From VRUE01 sp963774405 (GTDB lineage: Bacteria > Actinomycetota > Thermoleophilia > Solirubrobacterales > 70-9), in the NCBI GenBank assembly GCA_963774405.1, contig CAVZEV010000004.1, positions 193,112 to 257,111 on the forward strand: DNA of 64,000 nt. Reading direction: 5' to 3'. A program made the translations under genes and the position numbers. The notes below the pieces were generated by a model. It was given only the letters and a program-made list of their open reading frames with translations. It ran no database searches and had not been told where the DNA came from. Shown one piece after another: positions 24,985 to 34,246 of this stretch; the stretch's first letter is position 1, and each line of letters opens with the position of its first letter.

Positions 24985-26673
24985 CTATTCGAGCGTCTCG
25001 CGGCCGATCACCCAGGCCGTTTTTTCCGGAGCGATGAAGCTCGGCGGCTCGATGTACTTGAGCCGGCTGTCGTAGTTGTAGCTCTTGATATAGCCGGTAC
25101 CTCCCGAGGTCCCGACCGCGCCGCGATACTTCTGGGCGATCGCACCATTTACGGTCAACGTTCCAAGTTCGTGGCCGCAGTTGTAGCTGTCGACGATGAA
25201 GGAGTGGGAGATGGCGAGGATCGCGGCATCGATCGTCACGCCTTCGTCGAGCGCGCCGTCGGCGTCGATGCATTCCCACCTGCTGGTGTCTTCGTAGCAC
25301 TCGTTTTTCCACTGGCCGTTGACTTTGTGCCAGCCGCAGGTTTCCGGGTGGACCTTTTCGGTGGGGTGGTAGATGCGAACGAAGTTGTTGGCGACCAGGC
25401 CGAGGGTACCTTCTCCTTGCAGCGGAAGTTCGGCCGAGCACGATTCCATGCAGAGACTGCCGGTGACGACGATGTCGTTGTAGGTGGCGATCGTCAGTTG
25501 GCCGGAGTAGGTACCTTCGACGTAGGCAGTGCCACAGCCTTCGTTTTCCGACGTGACCGCGTAGGGCACTTCGAAGGGCGTGTAGTTCGGGCATTTACCA
25601 CTCTGTTCGACGTAGACGACGCCGTTGGCGGGGAGTGGCCCCGTGGGGTATATGACGCCGCTCGGGCTGTCGCAGCTGTTTTCGGTCGAGTAGGTCATCA
25701 CGGTCATCGATTCACCGGCGAGGCAGATGCGAACCTGACCCTGGAAGGTCAGACCGCCTTCGTCCGCGATCGCGTTTAGTTCTTCATTGGTTTTGGGTGG
25801 GTCGAGGACCGCCGAGTTGGCGGTCAGGGTGCCTTTGAAGTTTGCGTCGGAGCCGGTGCATCCTGAGTGGTAGGGGTTCACTTCCCAGGTCGAGAACCAG
25901 CCTTTGGGTGGGCCGCTGACCTCGATCGGGTCGGCTGCCGAGCCCCCCAGGGTTGGCGAGCCGCAGATCGCGAAGGCGTCGTTGGTGTGCATCGGGCCGT
26001 TGATGAAGTCTTTGCTGACGAAGGAGATCACGTCGCAGTAGCCTTTGCCGCTGGCGATTTCGGCGTCGTAGCGACCGTCGCGAATTGCCTTGCTGCATTG
26101 GTTTTCAGCCGCTTCGACGAGCGTTTCGCCGTAGGTGACCGGGTCGGATGTCTCGCGCTGGGTGAAGTAGACGTAGTCGAGAAAGCTGGCCGGCTTGAAG
26201 GTGGCCACGATCGAGGCTTCCGCGTTGCCGGCGTATCCGTTGGATCTGATCCGGAAGGTGCCCTTGAGCGGGTCGGTCGACTGCAGCATGCTTGCCGTGG
26301 CGTTTGCGGTGTCGCATTTTGAGTAGCCGCCTGTGGTCGAGGGCAGAAGTTCGACCGCGTATTCGGATTCGGTCGTGCCGGGCACTGTCAGTCGGTGCGT
26401 GGTTTCGCCGACGTTGTTGACCGCGGTTTCACCGGAGACGTTCGCGCAGGCGGTCCAGTAACTGTTGTTGGCGTGCAGGTGGTAGGCGTAGTCGTCGATG
26501 CCGGCCTTGGCTGCCTCGTAGGCCTGCTTCTGCTTCAGGTCGTGCACGGTCAGGTGGCTGTCGCCATTGACGGCGGTGACCGCGACCAGGACCAGCGCTG
26601 CCATCAGCGAGAGCCCGATCACGGTCATGATCATCGTGAAGCCCTCCTCGTTGCGGGCGTGGCTCATGCGCAT
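24985..26673 (-). CDS. Large PilX-like minor pilin / surface protein
   Basis: 562 residues. After MRMSHARNEEGFTMIMTVIG the sequence has the class III-like site G^FTMIM but no Glu5, as in PilX family proteins, with helix GLSLMAALVLVAVTAVNG. The rest is a large cysteine-rich extracellular part (ENQCSKAIRD, GYCDVISF, AFAICGSP, GSLCMESCSAELPLQGEGTL, SRWECIDADGALDEG). It is far longer than ordinary PilX (~200 residues) and may sit at the pilus tip as adhesin. Overlaps pilW by 10 bp. Codon use is richer in A/T third bases than the cytosolic neighbours. Confidence 0.75.
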   Translation of the reverse strand: MRMSHARNEEGFTMIMTVIGLSLMAALVLVAVTAVNGDSHLTVHDLKQKQAYEAAKAGIDDYAYHLHANNSYWTACANVSGETAVNNVGETTHRLTVPGTTESEYAVELLPSTTGGYSKCDTANATASMLQSTDPLKGTFRIRSNGYAGNAEASIVATFKPASFLDYVYFTQRETSDPVTYGETLVEAAENQCSKAIRDGRYDAEIASGKGYCDVISFVSKDFINGPMHTNDAFAICGSPTLGGSAADPIEVSGPPKGWFSTWEVNPYHSGCTGSDANFKGTLTANSAVLDPPKTNEELNAIADEGGLTFQGQVRICLAGESMTVMTYSTENSCDSPSGVIYPTGPLPANGVVYVEQSGKCPNYTPFEVPYAVTSENEGCGTAYVEGTYSGQLTIATYNDIVVTGSLCMESCSAELPLQGEGTLGLVANNFVRIYHPTEKVHPETCGWHKVNGQWKNECYEDTSRWECIDADGALDEGVTIDAAILAISHSFIVDSYNCGHELGTLTVNGAIAQKYRGAVGTSGGTGYIKSYNYDSRLKYIEPPSFIAPEKTAWVIGRETLE

Positions 26674-27365
26674 GGCTTGCTCGGCGATCCTTCGTTGAAC
26701 GAGGGCGGGGTGAGGCGCAGGGTGGCCGCGTTGGTGACGTCGACGGCTGCGCCGGCGTCTTGAACCGGCGTGCTTTCGGGTTCAGCCCGGATGCCCACCT
26801 CCACCTCCACCGTCAGCGCCGCTTCGGTTGCTTCCAGCGGCGTTTTCTGCGGCGCCGCGGCAACCGTCCCGTTTTCGTAGCGGTAGTAGCTGAAGATCGA
26901 GCCGCTGGGTGGGATCGGCGAGACGTCGGTGAGCAGCGTGCGGGTGCTGGCCGGGGTTTCTTCGTCGAAGGTCCAGTTCGGAGCCGTACCGCCGTTGACG
27001 GAGTAGTCGGACTGCGTCAAGGTGCCGCCGCTGTAGTTGATGACGCTGAGAGTGGGGGCGGGCTGCACTTCCGAGCCGGTCTGATGCACGAACTCGAGCG
27101 AGGTCCCTGTGCTGCCCTCCCTGACCGGGGCGATTTCAGGGGTTACGCAGGCCGAGTGCAGCTCCTGCATCAGGCGCACGAGCGCGAGCCGAGCTCGTTG
27201 TGTCGCTTCGACCCGCGAGGTGACCCGTGCGGACCCGTGCATCGTCGTGATGATCACCATCGTCAGGGCCGAGATGATCACCAGGCCCGTCATCAGGGCG
27301 ACCATAAGCTCGACCAGGGTTGTGCCGCGCTCATCGGCGACCGGATGCGGACGCGTTACGGACAT
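26664..27365 (-). CDS. PilW-like minor pilin
   Basis: 233 residues from the ATG at 27365 (overlapping the pilV stop by 10 bp). MSVTRPHPVADERG^TTLVELM contains a prepilin site with Glu at position 5 and the helix ALMTGLVIISALTMVIITTM. Then VEATQRARLALVRLMQELHS, typical of PilW/GspJ-type minor pilins, and a beta-rich end. It should belong to the tip complex that starts pilus assembly. Confidence 0.82.
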   Translation of the reverse strand: MSVTRPHPVADERGTTLVELMVALMTGLVIISALTMVIITTMHGSARVTSRVEATQRARLALVRLMQELHSACVTPEIAPVREGSTGTSLEFVHQTGSEVQPAPTLSVINYSGGTLTQSDYSVNGGTAPNWTFDEETPASTRTLLTDVSPIPPSGSIFSYYRYENGTVAAAPQKTPLEATEAALTVEVEVGIRAEPESTPVQDAGAAVDVTNAATLRLTPPSFNEGSPSKPCA

Positions 27366-28682
27366 TTCTTGCTGCTCCCGCTTTCGGCCGTAACGTCGAG
27401 CGTCCTTGTGACCGGAGTGGTGAAGCTCTGGACGGCGATACCGGATTCGCGCTTGCGGTGATAGGTCCCTTCGTAGAGGGCCGAAGCGCATATTTTGTAT
27501 GTGCTGTAAGGCAGTCCGTATTCGGGCGAGCCCGTGCTCGAGTTGCTCTGATGGCCACTACCTTCGCTGACGTATGTGCGTACGAGCGATTCTTTAGTGG
27601 ACGGATCGACGCATTTTTCGTCGGTGATCGCGATCGTGGCGTTGCTCAGCGCGGCGGTGCCCTTCTTCACCGTGATCTGGAGCGCGGGAACCTTGAGCTT
27701 GACCGGCGTCGTCACTTCTTCTCCCGCATGGAAGAGGTGTCCGACGATCCCCGTGCTGCTCGGTTTGTTGGTCACGCAGCTTCCCGCCCAGATGCTGTCT
27801 TCGGCGGGGAACGGGTAGATCGGGCTGGCGGTGAAGCCGAGTTCGCGCGCTTTGGTCGGACTCCAGTAGGCCGCGGAGCCGCTGGTGTTCTGGACGTAGG
27901 CGGCATCGAGCTTGGCCGGTTTGTAGGTCGCCGCTGCCGGCCGCGTATTCGAATTCGACCGGGATGGAGGCCGCCGTGTCGTACTGGAGTGAGAGCGTGG
28001 CCGTGGTGCCGGCGCTGACGCCCACTTCTTCTTCGTGGGGCGGAAGACCGTCGGTGCCGACGAGGTTGGTCCCACTTGGCGTGACTTTGTAGTTGCCGGC
28101 CGGCAGGTCGGAGAAGTTGGCGCAGCCGGTCGAGTCGGTCGTGCCGCTGAAGGTTCCGGGGCCCGTGCCGGAGAGCCCGACGCCGGGGAGGGTTTCACCG
28201 CCGGTCTTCGTGGTCGTGACCAGGAGCGTTCCGCGATTGGGGTCCAGCGAGCCGTTGGAAGGGGAGACGATGCTGGTCAGCACGACCGGGTTCGAGCTGT
28301 CGGCCCAGCTCACGGTTGAGGTGATTCGGACGTAGTCGGCCGAGGTTTCGCCGCTCGTGCAGTTGGACGGCTGCCGTTTCGTGTTGTTGATGAAGACGCC
28401 CTGGGACTCGACCGTGAAGACCGTCCCCTCCAGCGTCTTTTCTTCGCTCTGGCTCAGCCGGTTGAGGGTCGAGAGCCGCAGTGAGCGCAGGCGCGCCTGG
28501 TCTTCCTGGGCCAGCGAGTAGGCCTCGGCGTGGCGGCGCTCCTGATCGGCCGCCCGGGTCGTGGCCTGCAGCAGCGCGAGCACGCCGCCGGCGACGATCG
28601 CGAGGATCAGGGCGCTGACGAGCACCTCGATCAGGGCGAATCCTTCTTCGCCATGCAGCGGCTTGCGCCCGGGTGGCGTCAT
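27356..28682 (-). CDS. PilV-like minor pilin, one frameshift
   Basis: Starts MTPPGRKPLHGEEG^FALIEV with Glu5 and helix LVSALILAIVAGGVLALLQA, then RRHAEAYSLAQEDQARLRSL, typical of PilV/GspI. The C-terminal part is unusually long (~440 residues in total) with a Cna-B/carboxypeptidase-like repeat (TKTGGETLPGVGLSGTGPGT, SDLPAGNYKVTPSGTNLVG). Near 27932 one extra base must be skipped to pass from VEFEYAAGS to ATYKPAKLDAAYVQNTSGSA and the end ESGSSKKCP. First gene of the seven-gene minus-strand operon; the HxlR regulator gene diverges from it. Confidence 0.8.
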
Positions 28683-28762
28683 GCTGGTCCATCGGTCGCG
28701 CGGGGGCTTCGCTTTAGCCTGGTGGGCTGCGGATACGGCCTTGCAGCGCCGATCGGCCAAAA

Positions 28763-28800
28763 CTTCAGTAAGTGAAGCTATGTCGCTACACTTGCTGAAG
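28763..28800. promoter_or_regulatory. Twin operator-like repeats between pilV operon and hxlR
   Basis: CTTCAGTAAGTGAAG (28763-28777) and, in reverse orientation, CACTTGCTGAAG (28789-28800). The first also nearly matches the palindrome before yihY (4693-4707). Position in the divergent promoter region suggests the HxlR protein binds here and controls itself and possibly the minor pilin operon. Confidence 0.55.
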
Positions 28801-28834
28801 CGAGGCAATCGCCACAAGCCGCCTCGTTTTGATC

Positions 28835-29176
28835 ATGAGTGCAGCCTCCAACTCCCAATGTCCCGTCTGTCGCACGGCCGAAGTGGTCTGTGGCAAGTGG
28901 ACCCTCCTCATCATCCGCGATCTGGCCGAAGGGTCTAGTCGCTTTTGCGAGCTGGAGCGCTCGCTGGAGGGGATCAGCCCGCGCACTCTGTCATTGCGCC
29001 TGCGGGCGCTGGAAGAGGAGGGCATCGTCGAGCGCCACACCTTCCCCGAGGTGCCGCCCCGGGTCGAGTACGCGCTGACCGAGAAGGGCGAGGCCCTGGT
29101 TCCCCTGGTCGAGGACATGCGCCGCTACGGCACCCGCTGGCTCTTCGAAGACGCGCCCACCCCCGCCGCCGCTTAA
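28835..29176 (+). CDS. HxlR-family transcriptional regulator
   Basis: 113 residues from ATG 28835. MSAASNSQCPVCRTAEVVCG followed by KWTLLIIRDLAEGSSRFCEL, ISPRTLSLRLRALEEEGIVE and VEYALTEKGEALVPLVEDM is the complete HxlR winged helix. The N-terminal cysteines (CPVC...C) resemble redox- or aldehyde-sensing members such as HxlR and YodB. Divergent from the minor pilin operon with operator-like repeats in the gap. Confidence 0.9.
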   Translation: MSAASNSQCPVCRTAEVVCGKWTLLIIRDLAEGSSRFCELERSLEGISPRTLSLRLRALEEEGIVERHTFPEVPPRVEYALTEKGEALVPLVEDMRRYGTRWLFEDAPTPAAA

Positions 29177-29191
29177 GACCTTCCTCCACCG

Positions 29192-29238
29192 TTCCGGTGC
29201 GCCTTATGTGGTCATAGGACGCATAAAGCGCACCGGAA
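29192..29238. repeat. Palindromic repeat, copy 2
   Basis: TTCCGGTGCGCCTTATG pairs with a mirrored CATAAAGCGCACCGGAA; the outer arms are identical to copies at 2731 and 63643. Located 15 bp after the HxlR stop, where it could also act as a terminator. Confidence 0.8.
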
Positions 29239-29305
29239 GGAGCTGCGGAAATGCAAGGCAGCGTGCAGGCGCAGGAGCGCCAGGCACGGGGGGGAAGCGA
29301 GGGCC

Positions 29306-30949
29306 GTGCGCGATCGCCTGCTCAACGACTCGCTGACCCGCCTCGCCGCCGAGGCGGCAATCAAGCTCAGCGCCCTTGTCGCCGGGGGGGACCAGATCCC
29401 CTATGACGTCGACGCCGAGAGCGGCGACGACTCGCTCTTCTACAGCTACCGTCCGCTGACTTCCCTCTACGTGCGCGAACGCGAGAGCGAGCTGCGCGGC
29501 CTCGACGCCTTCGGCGCGGCCCGCGACACCGTCGCCGCCGCCGGGATCGCCACCGCCTACCTCGAGGCCCGCGGCGAGCAGGTCCCCGGCGACCCGGGTG
29601 AGCGCGCCGCACAGATGCTCGCGGTCTTCCTCGCCTCGCTGTGGGACGGCTGCACCGAACTTTCCCTCGATCACGAGCGGCTGCGCAACGCGCTCGCCGT
29701 GCTCGAGGCCGAGACCCGCGGCGCCGAGGAGGCCGAGGTGCTGATCGCGCCCCTGGTCGGGCTGCGGATGCCGCTGCCGCGCCTGCAGCTCGCCCATGGG
29801 CTGCAGATCGTCCGCGCCGACTCGATCGAGGCCCCAATCGAGGCGATGCGCAGCGAGGGCATGGGTCGCGCCGCCTGGCAGCCCCAGTTCCTCGCCGTCG
29901 CCGAGCAGGGCGAGGGAAGCGACAGCGCCGCCGCGGCTCTCAGTCAGCTGGGCGAGCTGATCAGCGTGATGCACCTCTTCAAGCCGGGCAGCGTCGGCCT
30001 CGGCCCATACGCCTTCGCACCCACCGGCGAGGACCGCTGGGCCCGCATCGCCACCGGCGCCCCCGCCGCTCGCCCGGGCTCCTATGAGCTGAGCGAGGCC
30101 GAGGCGATCGAGCTTGCCGAGTTCGCCGGCGCGCTGGAGGCGCGCCCCGACCCCGACGGCGCCCTCGCCTGGGCGGTCGCCCGCTTCGAGCTCGGCTGCG
30201 GCCGCGCCTCGGCCCTGGAGGGCCTCAGCGACCACCTGCTGGCGCTGCGCGCCGTGCTCGACGGCCACGGCCCGGTCGGCGCCTCGCTGCCGATGCGCGC
30301 CTCGGCCCTGATCGCCGACGAGAGCTTTGACCGGATCGAGGCCCGCGAGCGGATCGAGAGCGCGCTCGAGCTCGAGCGGGCGCTGATGAACGGCGCCCCC
30401 TCGACCCCCGGGCTGGCGATCGCCGGCTGGATCGAGCAGGGCGTGCGCCGCATCCTGCGCGAAACCGCCCTCGGCGAGCTCAGCGCCGACCTCAACACGG
30501 TCGCCGACGAGAGCCTGATCGCCGGCGGGCTCGGCGGCGGCGACGCCGAGATCGCGGTCGCCGAAGAGATTGCCGAGCCGAAGATCGTCGTCCCGGATCC
30601 GATCCCCGCAGCTGAGGAGATCTCGGTCTCGCGCGAAATCCCGGAGGTCGAGGAGATCCGCGCCCACCACTTCGAGCCAGAGGAGGAGCACGACATGGAC
30701 CAGGAGACCCGCATCCTCGAGCCGATCCCGGCCGAGGGCGAGATTCGCATCACCGCCACCCCCTGGCTGGAGGAGGTCGACGCGCCCGAGCACAGCACCC
30801 TCGACTTCCCCGCGATCGAGGGCGACGTCGGCCACCGCGAGCGGATCGACACCCCACGCGTCCGCCACCTCTTTCCGGTCCCGGAGGACGCGGACTGGGA
30901 GGTCCGCGAGCTCAAGTACAGCCACTACGATCGTCGCAGCGCCGGCTAG
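29306..30949 (+). CDS. Protein of unknown function, 547 residues
   Basis: GTG start in an A/G-rich context (GGGGGGGAAGCGAGGGCC). A mostly helical, Ala/Leu/Glu-rich protein without signal peptide or membrane helix: RDRLLNDSLTRLAAEAAIKL at the start, DEARALWE-type helices absent, a middle with PQFLAVAEQGEGSDSAAAAL and LISVMHLFKPGSVGLGPYAF, GWIEQGVRRILRETALGELS near residue 375, then a very acidic low-complexity linker (VAEEIAEPKIVVPDPIPAAE) and a conserved-looking C-terminus RIDTPRVRHLFPVPEDADWE. No family recognised. It converges with the ArsA pair, overlapping by 4 bp. Confidence 0.7.
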   Translation: MRDRLLNDSLTRLAAEAAIKLSALVAGGDQIPYDVDAESGDDSLFYSYRPLTSLYVRERESELRGLDAFGAARDTVAAAGIATAYLEARGEQVPGDPGERAAQMLAVFLASLWDGCTELSLDHERLRNALAVLEAETRGAEEAEVLIAPLVGLRMPLPRLQLAHGLQIVRADSIEAPIEAMRSEGMGRAAWQPQFLAVAEQGEGSDSAAAALSQLGELISVMHLFKPGSVGLGPYAFAPTGEDRWARIATGAPAARPGSYELSEAEAIELAEFAGALEARPDPDGALAWAVARFELGCGRASALEGLSDHLLALRAVLDGHGPVGASLPMRASALIADESFDRIEARERIESALELERALMNGAPSTPGLAIAGWIEQGVRRILRETALGELSADLNTVADESLIAGGLGGGDAEIAVAEEIAEPKIVVPDPIPAAEEISVSREIPEVEEIRAHHFEPEEEHDMDQETRILEPIPAEGEIRITATPWLEEVDAPEHSTLDFPAIEGDVGHRERIDTPRVRHLFPVPEDADWEVRELKYSHYDRRSAG

Positions 30950-32097
30950 GCGCGGCCTGCTGCCAGCTCGATCCGCTCCTCGCTGGAGGCGAACAGGTAG
31001 CGGTTGATCTCGGCCAGGCCGGCCAGGTCGTGCACGTCCTCGTCGAGGTAGGGGACGCGGATCACGCCCTGGGCGCGCAGCTCGTTGGCGAGGTGCTCGA
31101 TGTTGCGCGCGTCGCGCTCGGCCAGCGCCTGGTAGTCGGCGAAGTTCTCGGCGACCCGACTGGCCAGGTCCTCGTCGCCGAGCTTCGCGGCGAGCGCGGC
31201 CTCCAGGTCCTCGCCGTCACCGCGCAGCTGCTCGGCCGGGTAGTGGACCTTGTTGACGATCACGCCGCCGAAGGGCAGCTTCGCCTCGACCAGTTTGCGG
31301 TGGAAGTAGACCGCCTCGTCGACTGGCTCGCCCTGGGGGCCACAGACAACCAGGAAGCAGGTTCGGGGGTCGCCGAGCAGGCTGTTGACGCGCTTGGCCC
31401 GGGCCTGGAAGCCGTCGACCATGCCACTGAAGGCGTTGAAGAACTCGGCCAGGTCGGCCAGCAGATCGAAGCCGACGATCCGCTTGAAGACCGAGAGCGC
31501 CACCGAGGCGCCGCGGCCGGCGACCTTGGCGGCGAGGCCGGTCGGCTTCATGAAGACGCGCAGCGAGCGCCCTTCGATGAACTGGGTCAGCCGTTTCGGC
31601 GCGTCGAGGAAGTCGAGCGCGTTGCGGCTCGGCGGCGTGTCGAGGACGAGCAGGTCGAAGCGGCCCTCGCTGTGCAGCTCGAAGAGCTTCTCCATCGCCA
31701 TGTACTCCTGCGAGCCGGCCAGGGCGCTGGAGATCTGCTGGTAGATGCGGTTGTTGAGGACGCGGTCGCGGGCCTCCTCGTCCGGCGCCTGGCGGGCGAC
31801 GAGCTCGTCGAAGGTCGCCTTGGCGTCGAGCATCATCGCCCAGAGCTCGCCCTTGATCTCGACTCCGTGCTGCTCGAACAGCGCCGGGTCGACCTGCTTG
31901 GCCTCGTTGCCGAGCTCCTTCAGGCCGAGCGAGTCGGCGAGGCGCTTGGCCGGGTCGATCGTCAGCACGCAGACCTTGAGCCCGCGCGCCGCCATCCCGG
32001 TCGCGATCGCCGCCGAGGTCGTCGTCTTGCCGACGCCGCCGGAGCCGGCGCAGATGCAGATGTCCTTGCCCTCGAGGATCTCGCCGACCGCCGGCAT
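30946..32097 (-). CDS. ArsA/Get3-family ATPase (BagB/Rv3680-like)
   Basis: 383 residues. Deviant Walker A ICAGSGGVGKTTTSAAIATG, then LTIDPAKRLADSLGLKELGN with the A-loop-type DPAKRL, switch region LVLDTPPSRNALDFLDAPKR, and FLVVCGPQGEPVDEAVYFHR. Resembles the second partner of the actinobacterial ArsA-like pair known in Mycobacterium tuberculosis as Rv3679-Rv3680. Its stop and start overlap the partner gene (TGATG), so the two should be made as a complex. Such ATPases are linked to handling of membrane proteins; no arsenic genes lie nearby, so an arsenite pump role is unlikely. Confidence 0.85.
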   Translation of the reverse strand: MPAVGEILEGKDICICAGSGGVGKTTTSAAIATGMAARGLKVCVLTIDPAKRLADSLGLKELGNEAKQVDPALFEQHGVEIKGELWAMMLDAKATFDELVARQAPDEEARDRVLNNRIYQQISSALAGSQEYMAMEKLFELHSEGRFDLLVLDTPPSRNALDFLDAPKRLTQFIEGRSLRVFMKPTGLAAKVAGRGASVALSVFKRIVGFDLLADLAEFFNAFSGMVDGFQARAKRVNSLLGDPRTCFLVVCGPQGEPVDEAVYFHRKLVEAKLPFGGVIVNKVHYPAEQLRGDGEDLEAALAAKLGDEDLASRVAENFADYQALAERDARNIEHLANELRAQGVIRVPYLDEDVHDLAGLAEINRYLFASSEERIELAAGRA

Positions 32098-33083
32098 CAG
32101 CCCAGCCTCCTCGCCAGCTGCCGAGCGCCCTCGATGCCGAGGTCGGGCTCGAAGAGGAAGGGCAGGGTCTTGACCGGCGCCTCGACCCGCCGCCGCAGGC
32201 GGGCCAGCTGAGCGCGCTGGGAGCGGGCCCGGTTGTGCTCGGAGAGCCCGGCCCGCGCCGCCGCCCGCAGGCCGTCGTCGCTCTCCTCGGCGAGGCCGGC
32301 AAGCTGTTCGGCCTCCTCGCCCGAGAAGCGCTCCGGGTAGACGCCGTTCATGTAGACGCGGTCGACGGCGACGCCGACGTCGTCGATCAGCTCGCGCTCC
32401 AGCGTCGCCGACTCGTTGACCGGCATCTCCTCTGGCAGGGCGACGATCGCCACGCCGGTGTGCTCCTGGTCGGTGATCAGGCGGTCGAGCTGCTGCGCCT
32501 GGGAGTGGATCGGCCCGACCCGGGCGATCGCGGCGAAGGTGCGCGGCGTCTGCAGGAAGCCGATGCCGTGGCCGGTGGCGGGGGCGTCGACGATCACCAG
32601 GTCGTACTTGCGCCCGCTCTTGACCTTGCGGTCGAGCTGGGCCAGCTCCCAGATCTTGCCGATCGTGACCAGCTCCTTCAGCCCCGGCGTGGCCGCGGCG
32701 AGGTAGTTGAAGATGCGGCTGCGGAAGAGCATGTCGCGCATCGCCCGCACCTTCAGCTGCAGCAGCACGTACTCGCGCATCGACTCGTCGGGGTCGATCG
32801 AGATCGACCAGAGGTTCTCCTCCATCTCGACCTCGTGGAAGCCGACCTCGGTGTGGGCGAACATCCGCGAGGCGTTCTCCTGGGAGGAGACCTCGCAGAC
32901 GATCGTCCGCTTGCCTTCGGCCGCGGCGCGCAGGCCAAGCGCCAGCGCGACCGTGGTCTTGCCGACGCCGCCCTTGCCGGTGACGAAGACCAGTCGCTTG
33001 TCGAGAAGTTCGGTTACCGGGTGATTCCTAGCAATTTCAGGGGCCGGCAGGAAAAGCGGGTGGGTATGCGAATACCCGCGCAA
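32097..33083 (-). CDS. ArsA/Get3-family ATPase (BagA/Rv3679-like)
   Basis: About 328 residues. Walker A LVFVTGKGGVGKTTVALALG, then IVCEVSSQENASRMFAHTEV, switch YDLVIVDAPATGHGIGFLQT, and IVALPEEMPVNESATLEREL. The only in-frame start seen is a TTG at 33083, which shares a base with the parA ATG on the other strand; a non-standard start closer to ELLDKRLVFV is possible. Pairs with the downstream ArsA ATPase. Divergent from parA-ftsZ, with a GGGTAT/ATACCC palindrome in the shared region. Confidence 0.83.
   Translation of the reverse strand: MRGYSHTHPLFLPAPEIARNHPVTELLDKRLVFVTGKGGVGKTTVALALGLRAAAEGKRTIVCEVSSQENASRMFAHTEVGFHEVEMEENLWSISIDPDESMREYVLLQLKVRAMRDMLFRSRIFNYLAAATPGLKELVTIGKIWELAQLDRKVKSGRKYDLVIVDAPATGHGIGFLQTPRTFAAIARVGPIHSQAQQLDRLITDQEHTGVAIVALPEEMPVNESATLERELIDDVGVAVDRVYMNGVYPERFSGEEAEQLAGLAEESDDGLRAAARAGLSEHNRARSQRAQLARLRRRVEAPVKTLPFLFEPDLGIEGARQLARRLG
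33062..33077. promoter_or_regulatory. Small palindrome at the arsA/parA divergence
   Basis: GGGTAT-GCGA-ATACCC lies 5 bases before the parA ATG, within the first codons or leader of the divergent ATPase gene. It could be an operator for either direction; there is no independent support. Confidence 0.3.
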
Positions 33084-34246
33084 TGGGATTCCTTAGCCGC
33101 AAGAACAAGTTCAAGGACGCCACACCGGTCGTCGAGGAGCAGCACCCGATTGTGGAGGAGCTGGAGGAGATGGAAGAGCTTCTACCCGAGACGCCCCGGC
33201 CGGCGGTGGCCTGTCGGTGCAGGGGACCACGAGGCGCCTCGGCCCGCGGGGCCTGTCGCCGCAGGGCACCACCACCCCCTCCGGTCGCTAAAGCGTCCTC
33301 GGGGGCGGTCCCCCCTGCGACGCCACCCGCGGGAGAGGCGTCTGAGGTTGAAGATTCCGAGGGACCGTCCGCATCGGTGGCCGTGAAGGCTGAGCCCGAG
33401 CCCGAGAGGTTCATGCCGCGGGATCTTCTGGCGCCCAGTCGGCACGAGGTTGCTGTGAAGGAGCCTGAGGTCGAGGCGCCGGTTAAGCATGCTGAGGTGA
33501 TTGCGTTTGCTAATCAGAAGGGTGGGGTCGCTAAGACGACCACGACGCTGAATCTTGCTGTGGCCTTTGCCGAGTCGGGGTATCGGGTGCTTTGTGTTGA
33601 CCTGGACCCGCAGGGGAACCTGACGATGAGTCAGGGGATCGACCCGGACAAGGTCGAGAAGAGCCTCTATGACGTGCTCGTGCACGACATGCCGATGGCC
33701 GAGATCATCCAGCACCGCGAGATCGACATCGCGGTCGCCTCGATCGACCTGGCCGGGGCCGAGATCGCGATGAGCACCAAGATCGGCCGCGAGCGCTCGC
33801 TCGAGAAGTCACTGAAGGAAGTCTGGGCCGATTACGACTACGTCTGCATCGACACGCCGCCCAGCCTCGGGCTGCTGACGATCAACGCGCTCACCGCCGC
33901 CAACAAGGTGATCGTCCCGGTGCAGTGCGAGTACCTCTCGATGCGCGGGCTGGTGCAGCTGCAGAACACGCTGAAGATGATCCAGGAGAACCTCAACCCG
34001 GACGTCCGCATCGAGGGCATCCTGCCGACGATGCTCGACAGCCGCACCGTCCACGCCAAGGAGGCGGTCGAGATCCTCGAGGAGAACTTCGGCGATCTGG
34101 TCTTCAAATCACGCATTCGCAAGGCGATCAAGTTCGCCGAGGCGCCCGTCAAGGGTGCGAGTGTGCTCAAGTACGATCCGCAGAGCAACGCCGCGGGGTA
34201 CTACCGTGACCTTGCGAAGGAGGTCCTTGCACATGAGCAGGCGTGA
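33083..34246 (+). CDS. parA: ParA/Soj-family ATPase
   Basis: 387 residues. A disordered, Pro/Arg/Glu-rich N-terminal extension of ~130 residues (VVEEQHPIVEELEEMEELLP, then RRRAPPPPPVAKASSGAV) precedes a complete ParA fold: VIAFANQKGGVAKTTTTLNL (deviant Walker A with Ala in place of the usual Gly), VLCVDLDPQGNLTMSQGID, YDYVCIDTPPSLGLLTINAL and VPVQCEYLSMRGLVQLQNTL. No ParB gene or parS-like repeat is seen nearby. It overlaps ftsZ by 14 bp, so this ParA may act in division-site placement rather than classic chromosome segregation; that is inference from context. Confidence 0.88.
   Translation: MGFLSRKNKFKDATPVVEEQHPIVEELEEMEELLPETPRPAVACRCRGPRGASARGACRRRAPPPPPVAKASSGAVPPATPPAGEASEVEDSEGPSASVAVKAEPEPERFMPRDLLAPSRHEVAVKEPEVEAPVKHAEVIAFANQKGGVAKTTTTLNLAVAFAESGYRVLCVDLDPQGNLTMSQGIDPDKVEKSLYDVLVHDMPMAEIIQHREIDIAVASIDLAGAEIAMSTKIGRERSLEKSLKEVWADYDYVCIDTPPSLGLLTINALTAANKVIVPVQCEYLSMRGLVQLQNTLKMIQENLNPDVRIEGILPTMLDSRTVHAKEAVEILEENFGDLVFKSRIRKAIKFAEAPVKGASVLKYDPQSNAAGYYRDLAKEVLAHEQA

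Noticed and set aside
30946..32097. Arsenite efflux ATPase
   Set aside because: The ArsA-like genes form an actinobacterial Rv3679/Rv3680-type pair with no arsB, arsR or arsC nearby, so arsenic transport is not supported.
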